Source: Lentilactobacillus kosonis (GTDB lineage: Bacteria; Bacillota; Bacilli; Lactobacillales; Lactobacillaceae). Taken from it: 64,000 bases of DNA. Shown here piece after piece: positions 57,379-64,000 of this stretch. The DNA lies in assembly GCF_003864335.1 (NCBI RefSeq), contig NZ_BEXA01000001.1:248001-312000 (forward strand). Direction: 5' to 3'. The notes under the pieces are model-generated. The model had not been told where the DNA came from. It saw only the letters and a list, made by a program, of their open reading frames with translations, and ran no database searches. A program made the translations under genes and the position numbers. Numbering within the stretch: the stretch's first letter is position 1; each line of letters opens with the position of its first letter.

Positions 57379-57942
57379 TTGACAAAGCAACGGATTGCCA
57401 ATGCAACTAAGCAATTGGTGCTAACTAAACCTTTCAATCAAATATCGGTAACTAACATAATGCAAACCGCACACCTGCGCCGTCAAACATTCTATGACTT
57501 CTTCCACGACAAGTACGACGTTCTTCAATGGGTATACCAAACCGAAGTTCAAGAGGCCGTTTCTAAGTGTACCGAATTTAAGACTTGGCCTGAAACGGTA
57601 GTTAAGATGCTAACATACTTCAATGATAATCGAGAATTTTATCAACGAGTAATTCAAATCGATGAACAAAATGCTCCTGAACAAATCATTCAAGCTCACA
57701 TTGAAGATATGATTAACGAAATTTTAGCTGATATGGCCAACCAAAAGCACATCGCCGTCAATACTGACTATTGTCAGTTTGTCCAAGAGATGTTGAGTGC
57801 ATCCCTAGTCGTTCGGTTAAAAAGCTTCTTAAATAACAATCACCATGACCTCGTTAATGAAGCCAATCAAATTCAATATTATCTTGAAGATGAAATCAAT
57901 GGCTTATTATTACGACTAGGTCAACCAGTTAAAGTAAACTAA
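57379..57942 (+). CDS. TetR family regulator, DhaS-like
   Basis: This protein of about 187 residues has a TetR helix-turn-helix (TKQRIANATKQLVLTKPFNQISVTNIMQTAHLRRQTFYDFFHDKYDVLQWVY), close in pattern to DhaS-type regulators with the RRQTFYYHF-like recognition helix. I prefer the TTG at 57379; the GTG four codons earlier is directly adjacent to the AAAGGGA site. It probably regulates the divergent NmrA-like gene and itself. A terminator follows. Confidence 0.82.
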   Translation: MTKQRIANATKQLVLTKPFNQISVTNIMQTAHLRRQTFYDFFHDKYDVLQWVYQTEVQEAVSKCTEFKTWPETVVKMLTYFNDNREFYQRVIQIDEQNAPEQIIQAHIEDMINEILADMANQKHIAVNTDYCQFVQEMLSASLVVRLKSFLNNNHHDLVNEANQIQYYLEDEINGLLLRLGQPVKVN

Positions 57943-57976
57943 AAACGCTAGGAAATTTATTCCTAGCGTTTTTTCT
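57939..57976. terminator. Bidirectional terminator
   Basis: AAAACGCTAGGAA pairs perfectly with TTCCTAGCGTTTT between the TetR gene and the convergent MFS gene. Confidence 0.88.
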
Positions 57977-59182
57977 ATGCTTTGCGATAATCTTTTTTAT
58001 ATGCCGAACTAACCATCATCAAATTAATGATAACTAAGAGTGTAGTCATTAAAAATACGTGACGGTAATCGAATACTCCGGCAACTCCCGCAGCCAACAT
58101 GGGCCAACCACACATCCAAACGCTTGGGCTGACTGGTAGTAGCTAAAGATGCGACTAACCGAATCAGTCGGCGACTCTAACGTAAGAACTGTTTGGACAA
58201 CTGGCAACAACGCTGCATCGGCAATCCCAATCAAGAATCTCAGAACCCCGAGCCAACCAACAGATGACACGAAGAACATCGGAAAGAATACGACCCCCGA
58301 GAACACTAATCCCCAAAGTAAGACTCGCTGAGGCCCGACTCGATCTCCCAGTGAACCCAATTTAGGGGCCGCAAATAGCGTAGCAATCCCTGGTAACGCC
58401 GCAATAATTCCACTAATCAAGGCTACATTGCCTTGATTATGCATTAATTGCTTTACAAACAAACTAATAATCGGATTAATTGAATTTGTCGCAGCCTGAA
58501 TCAGCAATGATGAAGCAAACATGGCCCACACTACTCGCTTATGAGCGATTCCCTTGAAAGCATCTTTAATCCCACTTTTAACCTTCTTAGCAACTGGCTT
58601 AAAGTCTTCTTTAACGAAAAATAATGTGATCATTGAGGCGCAAAACATCATAAATCCGAAGATAAAGAATGGAATCCGATAACCAAATACTCCGGCTAAG
58701 TATCCACCAATAATCGGACCGATTAATTGGCCCCCAACTGTCCCAGTGGTCATTTTACCCATGGCAACACCACTCTGTTGAGTTGGCACTTCACTCGCAA
58801 CTAATGCATAGGCATTATTAATGTATCCAGAGAACGTTCCTTGAATCCCTCGAATCAAAATTAAAACCCAGACATTCGGCGAAAATCCAGTTAGGGTAGC
58901 ACTAATTGTCATTCCAATTGATGCTCTTAGCAACATTGGTTTCCGACCAGTCCGATCGGCCAAGTTGCCCCAAAGTGGTGACACAATCGCCTGAGTTAAG
59001 AAGGTCACTGCAAAAGCTGCTCCAGCATACAAGGTCAATTCCCATTTTGGAAAATTCCCCATTTGAGAAATAAATAACGGCAAAAATGGTAACGACATAC
59101 TGGCACCGGCTCCAGTCGCAAAATTACCAAACCACAAAGCCCGCATGTTCTTCTGCCACTGTGGTGTACTAGCATTACTCAT
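57975..59182 (-). CDS. MFS multidrug transporter, frameshifted
   Basis: This 12-helix efflux pump has about 402 residues. It has motif A SPLWGNLADRTGRKPMLLRA, motif B LILIRGIQGTFSGYI and motif C GQLIGPIIGGYLAG, the pattern of the MDR pump group with BceB- or NorA-like members. One base is missing near 58108; corrected, it reads GCVVGPMLAAGVAGVFDYRHVFLMTTLLVIINLMM and stops at 57975. It is a single gene. The substrate is unknown. Confidence 0.87.
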
Positions 59183-59263
59183 AAGAAGTTAAACCTTTCT
59201 ATATAATTAAACAAAATTAAAAATACCAATTATTAAGTATACACACAATTTATATTGTAAATA

Positions 59264-59293
59264 AAGGGGCCCTATTAACTAATAGGGGCCCCT
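59264..59293 (-). terminator. Terminator of the SGNH hydrolase gene
   Basis: GGGGCCCCTATT pairs with AATAGGGCCCC (one bulge), followed on the minus strand by TTTATTT. Confidence 0.75.
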
Positions 59294-59296
59294 GGT

Positions 59297-60379
59297 TTAT
59301 CTTTTATTAAATTGTTGCTGTAACCACCGACTAATGTAGTATCCCAATTGTTGATAAGTCTGACTGGTTGGATGAACTCGATGATCATAATACTTTGTAT
59401 AGAAGTTATTATCATTGACAAATTCTGGATGAACCTTAGCCACATTGTAAGTTGAAATTCCCAAACTATGATAAGTGCTTGCAAGCCCCCATTGAAGTTC
59501 AGGAAAGGTGTAGCCTCCCATCCCTTGGGCAGTTACCATGTTAGTAAAATCAAATCTTGGCAACGGGATAATGCCATAGATTTTAATATTGGGATTTTCT
59601 TTTCGAATAATTTTAATGGCTTGCGTTAGTTTCGCCTCCACTTGAGGTAATGAAGCCGTACTATGCCGATAATCATTCGTTCCATACTCGATTACCAATT
59701 CATTAGCCGACTTAAAGTTAACGGTTGGCAAAATCGTAAATAGATCATTAAATGAATGACCTGTAATAGACGAACGAATATGACCTTCTTTATGAACCTT
59801 AGTTTGAAGATACTTGTGGACCCATAGCGGGAAACTGGCATTTTTATAAGTATAGCTGCCGTTATATCCTTTAGTAATCGAGTCTCCTAAGAACATAATG
59901 GTTTGATGCCGAAATTTACTTGTATTTGGCAAAGCAACATTATAATGACTGTTTGCAATACTACTAATTGCTTTTTGGGGAACAACCATACTTTTTTGTT
60001 GGTTAGCAGTTTGGATTTGGCTTAAAGTACCATCGTCAATTGATTCTCCAACTTTGTACCAGACAGCATTTGGGTATGATTTAGCAATCGCCTTATCTTT
60101 AACATATACCGGAATGGCATTGACTGGCCGAAATACCACCCCGTCTATCTTACGATTAATTTGGGTATGCTTATTTGTTAATTGTTGATTTTTTAAGTTA
60201 CGGGGCTGGGATATTTGAACTTTACTACTACGTTTCTGATTGATTGATTTATTACTTTGGGCTTCGGCATTATGAATTTGATTATTATATCCTTGGGAAT
60301 TGCCGACAATTGGATAAGTAACACACATTAGTAAGGCGCCTAAAAACAACCAGCCTTGACTAACCATCTTGCTTTTCAT
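59297..60379 (-). CDS. Secreted SGNH/GDSL hydrolase
   Basis: This 360-residue protein has a signal peptide (MKSKMVSQGWLFLGALLMCVTYPIVG), a Lys/Gln/Asn-rich linker (about 30-75) and a segment about 80-150 with the look of an SLAP or SH3-like wall-binding part (AVWYKVGESIDDGTLSQIQ). The SGNH esterase domain has FLGDSITKGYNG (Ser), IEYGTNDYRHS (Asn) and YYDHRVHPT (Asp, His). It probably deacylates an extracellular ester, for example on the cell wall. TAGGAG precedes the ATG. The gene is alone. Confidence 0.85.
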   Translation of the reverse strand: MKSKMVSQGWLFLGALLMCVTYPIVGNSQGYNNQIHNAEAQSNKSINQKRSSKVQISQPRNLKNQQLTNKHTQINRKIDGVVFRPVNAIPVYVKDKAIAKSYPNAVWYKVGESIDDGTLSQIQTANQQKSMVVPQKAISSIANSHYNVALPNTSKFRHQTIMFLGDSITKGYNGSYTYKNASFPLWVHKYLQTKVHKEGHIRSSITGHSFNDLFTILPTVNFKSANELVIEYGTNDYRHSTASLPQVEAKLTQAIKIIRKENPNIKIYGIIPLPRFDFTNMVTAQGMGGYTFPELQWGLASTYHSLGISTYNVAKVHPEFVNDNNFYTKYYDHRVHPTSQTYQQLGYYISRWLQQQFNKR

Positions 60380-60565
60380 AATTAATTACGTCTCCTAAAT
60401 ACTTTTTACTCACAAGAATATATATTAGCAAAATCAATCGCTAAAGTGAATAAATTCTGACAAATGAACGTTTAATTAATCAAACTGTAACCTTTAAAAA
60501 TTTCACAAACTATCATCTGCGATAAAGCCTATTAAAACGGCGTTTTTAAAAATTAACGTCTCCCC

Positions 60566-60594
60566 TTGTTAAAGCGCTTGCAACAGCATATACT
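60566..60594 (+). promoter_or_regulatory. Promoter of the amino-acid ABC genes with cre-like site
   Basis: TTGTTA (60566-60571) and TATACT (60589-60594) are 17 bases apart. TTAAAGCGCTTGCA (60569-60582) inside it resembles cre with two mismatches. Confidence 0.7.
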
Positions 60595-60623
60595 GAAACC
60601 AACTAATAAAGGGGGTTTCATTG

Positions 60624-61463
60624 ATGAAACGCAAACATACATTAGCATTTATAAGTTTATTCGGCGCATTAGCAATCTTACTAGTCCTGATAACTGGTTG
60701 TGGTAAATCTGCTTCCAATCAAGGACCAATTACAGTTGCCACATCCGGAACTTTATATCCCACTTCATTTCACGATGAAAAGAGCAATAAGCTAACTGGT
60801 TTTGATGTTGAAATTGTCAGAGCAGTTGCCAAAAAGCTCAATCGTAAAGTTGAATTTAAAGAAATGAGTGTTGCCGGTCAATTAACAGCAGTTAAAACCG
60901 GTAAAGTTGATATGGCTGCCAACGATTTCTCAGTATCTCCTGCTAGAAAGAAACAATTTATCCTGTCCACCCCATATAAACATTCATGGAACAGTATGGT
61001 CGTCCGTAAGAGCGACAATTCTGGAATCCATTCTTGGGCAGACATCAAAGGTAAACGAGCCGCTGGCGAAGCTGGAACTGGTTATCAAAAATTAGCCAAA
61101 CAGCTTGGCGCTAAAACTGTTAACTATAACAACGTGGCCAATTCAGTTTACTTAAAAGATGTTAAAAATGGGCGTACTGATCTTATTATGAATGACTATT
61201 ATCTCCAAAAATTAGCACTTTCAGCGGTTCCTAATAATGGCCTTAAAATCCTTACTAACATGTTCTTCACCACTAGTGATGATGGTGCCGGAACTGGAAT
61301 TCTAATGAAGAAGAGTGATACGAAATTAGCCAAACAGGTTGATAAAGCTCTTGCTGAATTAAAGAAAGACGGTACCCTTAAAAAAATCGCTATGAAGTAC
61401 TACAACGCTGACGTCACAAAGAAGCCAACTGCTAAAATTTCCAAGCATTTTGTAATTAAATAG
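60624..61463 (+). CDS. Amino-acid ABC transporter substrate-binding lipoprotein
   Basis: This 279-residue family 3 solute-binding protein is anchored by a lipobox (ALAILLVLITGCGK). The binding domain reads PITVATSGTLYPTSFHDEKSNKLTGFDVEIVRAVAKKL, then VDMAANDFSVSPARKKQFILSTPY and GTGYQKLAKQLGAKTVNY. It resembles cystine or polar amino-acid binders. I use the ATG at 60624 with GGGGG upstream. It lies 14 bases before its permease gene. The ligand is not certain. Confidence 0.9.
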   Translation: MKRKHTLAFISLFGALAILLVLITGCGKSASNQGPITVATSGTLYPTSFHDEKSNKLTGFDVEIVRAVAKKLNRKVEFKEMSVAGQLTAVKTGKVDMAANDFSVSPARKKQFILSTPYKHSWNSMVVRKSDNSGIHSWADIKGKRAAGEAGTGYQKLAKQLGAKTVNYNNVANSVYLKDVKNGRTDLIMNDYYLQKLALSAVPNNGLKILTNMFFTTSDDGAGTGILMKKSDTKLAKQVDKALAELKKDGTLKKIAMKYYNADVTKKPTAKISKHFVIK

Positions 61464-61477
61464 CTAGGTGATGCAGA

Positions 61478-62133
61478 ATGTTAAAATATTTCTCAATTCC
61501 GAATTTTTTTGACGCACCGCTTGCTTTTAACTCAATTCCAAAAATATTAGCTGGATTTCCAGTTTCCTTGGTCTTAACCATCATTAGCTTTGCCTTAGCT
61601 TTAATATTAGGATTAATGCTAACTTTGGCCCAGCTAAGTAAGCATAAACTTTGCATCAACTCGCCCGAGGATTCATTTCCTTTATGCGAGGTGTCCCTAT
61701 GATCGTTGTCTTATTTGTAATTTACTTTGGTTTCAATACAGCGGCTCTGCCAGCAGCAATTATTTCATTTAGTATCGTTAGTAGTGCCTTTGTGTCTGAA
61801 GTCTTTCGTTCATCATTTATTGCCATTGATCCAGGTCAGTGGGAAGCCGCTTATTCACTTGGCCTTCCCTATCGAGTGGTAATCGCTAAAATCATCTTTC
61901 CTCAAGCATTTAGAATTGCAATTCCTGCTTTGGGAAATATTTTACTCGATCTTTTTAAAGGTACTTCACTGGCAGCAATGATTACCGTTACTGAAATGTT
62001 TATGAACGCGCAAATCGTCGCCGGTGCGCATCAAGATTACATGACTATCTATCTCACAATTGCCGTCATCTACTGGTTCTTCTGTTGGCTATTAACTATC
62101 GGCCAGACTGCTTTAGAACGGCGGTTAGCGTAA
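61478..62133 (+). CDS. Amino-acid ABC transporter permease, frameshifted
   Basis: This His/Glu/Gln/Arg/opine-type inner membrane permease has about 218 residues and five helices. It includes ILAGFPVSLVLTIISFALALILGLMLTLAQL, RGFISFMRGVPMIVVLFVIYFG and the ATPase-contact EAA loop EAAYSLGLPYRVVIAKIIFPQAFRIAIPALGN. One base is missing near 61645; corrected, it reads SKHKTLHQLARGF. No ATP-binding subunit follows: the next gene is xylB on the other strand. The ATPase must be shared from elsewhere. Confidence 0.88.
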
Positions 62134-62170
62134 ATAAAAACCGCAAACTGTTATAGTTTGCGGTTTTTTC
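62134..62170. terminator. Bidirectional terminator
   Basis: AAAACCGCAAACT pairs perfectly with AGTTTGCGGTTTT between convergent genes. Confidence 0.9.
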
Positions 62171-62173
62171 GTT

Positions 62174-63682
62174 TTATAATTCTTCTTCACGATATTTAAT
62201 TAGGTCACTCGTAATTTGCTTAGTACTTGGATACATTTGTTTATAAATGTCATGCAATCTGCGATACTTTTTAACATTGTCAGGTTTTGGTAGGAAGACA
62301 TCCTTGAATGACACAAATACCTTAGTACATTCTTGAATACTATCGAACCACCCCAATCCAACGGCAGCTAGCATAGCAGCACCTAGTCCCGGTCCTTGTT
62401 CATTTTTCAACGACACCACTTTGACATTAAAGATATCAGCTTGAATTTGTTGCCAAAGGGCACTCTTGGCGCCACCCCCAATGGAAACGACCGTGTCAAA
62501 CTTAGCACCATTCTCCTCATAAATATCAAGAATATCTCTAAATGAGAAGCTGATCCCTTCAAGAACCGCGCGGACAAAGTCATGGCGTTGATGGATTCCA
62601 TCAATACCAATAAAGCTTCCTCGAATATCGGCATCAGCATATGGCGCTCGTTCACCAACAATATACGGCGCAAACAATAATCCATTAGCGCCGACAGTCG
62701 AGTCATTGGCACTATCAACCACGTCCTTAAAATCTTCGGCTTTAGCAAATGTTTTTTTAAACCAACTCAGTGAAAAGCCAGCTGCTAAAGTCACACCCAT
62801 TGAATAAAACGCATCTGGAAATCGCATGATCTTCGTACTGAAGCACTCCACGATAATTAGTTTCTTTTTGTGGTTCGTATTTTAAGATTACTCCTGAAGT
62901 TCCAATACTAGAAAGAACTTTGGTTGGTGAATCGATGCCTGCTCCAACAGCCCCACAGGCATTATCGGCTCCACCGCCAAAAGTCTTAGTGGCCATTGAT
63001 AATCCAGAATATTCAGCATATGCAGGCATAATGTTACCAGTCTCGTCAATTGAGCGAACTAGTGGCGGACAAAGGGATGCCGGAATTTCAAATGCATCAA
63101 GAATATCTTGGCTCCATTCCTGTGTATTGATATCCAACATCACCGTTCCAGTCGCATCAGAATAATCCATGGCTAAATTGCCAGTCATTCTGAACCGCAA
63201 GTAGTCTTTCGGCAGAAGCATTGTCTTAGCCTTAGCAAAATCTCTGGCTGGTTTTCTTTTACCCACAATAATTTAGGCAGAGTGAAACCCTCAAGTGGCT
63301 TATTATGAGTAATATCGATGAATCGTTCACCCATTTTAGACATAATCTCTTCACATTGCTTAGTTGATCGCGTGTCATTCCACAACATTGCTGGTCGGAG
63401 GACCTTGTTATTTTCATCAAGCAATACTAAACCATGCATTTGTCCTGAATAGCTAATTCCCGCAATATCTGATGCTTTAATCTGATCATTCAAAATTAAT
63501 TTAACAATCGAAACCGTTGTGGAACTTACCCAATCTTCTGGATCTTGCTCAGCATAACCTGGCTTAGGTTGGTTTAGCGGGAAGTCCATCCCTTCTTGAG
63601 CAATAATCGTCCCGTCTGCCGTTACAGCAGAAACCTTAACGGAACTGGTACCTAAATCAATTCCAAGCACGCACTTTGTCAT
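62174..63682 (-). CDS. xylB: Xylulokinase, two frameshifts
   Basis: This FGGY kinase of about 502 residues phosphorylates xylulose to xylulose 5-phosphate, which feeds the phosphoketolase pathway. It has [42 protein letters not shown], the catalytic Asp in [15 protein letters not shown] and the ATP site [16 protein letters not shown] is missing near 63255 ([13 protein letters not shown]) and one T is extra near 62830 ([19 protein letters not shown]). AGGAGG precedes the ATG. No xylose isomerase or transporter gene is next to it in the window. Confidence 0.9.
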
Positions 63683-63862
63683 TTAACTTGCCTCCTAAAT
63701 CATAGGTGTTTCTTAATTTTATGTATTTAACTAATATTATTTTAACCCTCATGCCATCGTAAATTTGACAAATATTCCTCATTTAACTAATTACATTAAA
63801 GCATTTTATAAAAAAATACGTTAATCTTAAGTTAGCAATTATTTTGAAAGAAGGAATCCATC

Positions 63863-64000
63863 TTGAATAAATTCAGACTACAGTCAATCGTTTTCGTCTT
63901 GGTTGCTTTCATGCTGGGATGTAACGAATTTATGGTGGTCGGAGTGTTGTCCGATTTAGCTAAAAGCTTCAACGTTTCAATTTCGCTAGTCGGGTACCTG
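63863..64000 (+). CDS. MFS transporter, N-terminal fragment cut by the window edge
   Basis: A TTG start at 63863 has AGAAGGAA upstream. The 46 codons present read NKFRLQSIVFVLVAFMLGCNEFMVVGVLSDLAKSFNVSISLVGYL. This is the first helix and loop of an AraJ/YdhP-type drug or sugar efflux MFS protein (the pattern AFxxGxxEFxxxGxLxxxAxxxxVS). The rest lies beyond the window. Confidence 0.75.
   Translation, partial: MNKFRLQSIVFVLVAFMLGCNEFMVVGVLSDLAKSFNVSISLVGYL

Noticed and set aside
1-64000. tRNA or rRNA genes, CRISPR arrays, insertion sequences or prophage genes
   Set aside because: I looked in the gaps and found no cloverleaf-like sequence, no spaced repeat array and no transposase, integrase or phage structural gene.

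Overview
The window looks like a chromosomal segment of a low-GC Lactobacillaceae species, probably a heterofermentative one. Pointers are strong AGGAGG-type ribosome binding sites, many TTG/GTG starts, a LacL/LacM beta-galactosidase, a complete agmatine deiminase cluster, a fumarase/fumarate reductase cluster, xylulokinase and CcpA-type cre boxes. I do not name a species. I found no rRNA, tRNA, insertion sequence, prophage or CRISPR array. About 63 protein genes are supported.

Assembly quality matters for reading it. About 27 genes are interrupted by roughly 36 single-base frameshifts, nearly all at short A, T, G or C runs and mostly a missing base. Correcting one base restores a full-length family member each time. 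I annotate these as single genes and read the breaks as probable sequencing errors, not gene decay.

Layout. 1-9 kb: GNAT end, YoaK, a two-component system, MFS pump, GlsB, the paired PH-domain proteins YdbS/YdbT and an aldo/keto reductase. 9-20.5 kb: a secreted metzincin, a YhgE-type membrane protein with its TetR regulator and operator, lacLM with a divergent AraC regulator, a MarR/DUF2316/SDR operon, a gene-free stretch with two orphan terminators, a uracil-DNA glycosylase, and a MerR regulator facing a reductase through a classic 19-bp-spacer promoter. 20.5-26 kb: an operon combining a TIM-barrel isomerase, GntP-like permease, KDG-kinase-like PfkB, hexulose-phosphate synthase-like and hexuloisomerase proteins and a LacI regulator, probably for an unidentified sugar acid. 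26-28.9 kb: XRE regulator, signal peptidase I, TMEM175-like channel, acetoin/diacetyl reductase.

29-35.5 kb is the most striking region. It holds fumarase, a soluble flavoprotein fumarate reductase, a DASS dicarboxylate carrier and two NAD(P)H:FMN reductases. One reductase carries a PAS-like domain and a tail with three DASTGAS motifs that match the ApbE flavinylation consensus. This suggests a cytosolic NADH-to-fumarate electron sink with covalently bound FMN carriers.

35.8-45 kb: a ClC channel, AroD and the agmatine deiminase locus (ptcA, antiporter, aguA1, carbamate kinase, aguA2, RpiR regulator). AguA2 lacks the catalytic Cys and His. 45-64 kb: nucleoside hydrolase, a GIY-YIG/DUF2075 nuclease-helicase with a small secreted protein, flavodoxin, an organophosphate transporter under a perfect cre box, MntH, an alpha-glucoside operon with divergent LacI, a TetR/NmrA-like pair, MFS pump, a secreted SGNH hydrolase, amino-acid ABC components without an ATPase, xylulokinase and the start of another MFS gene.
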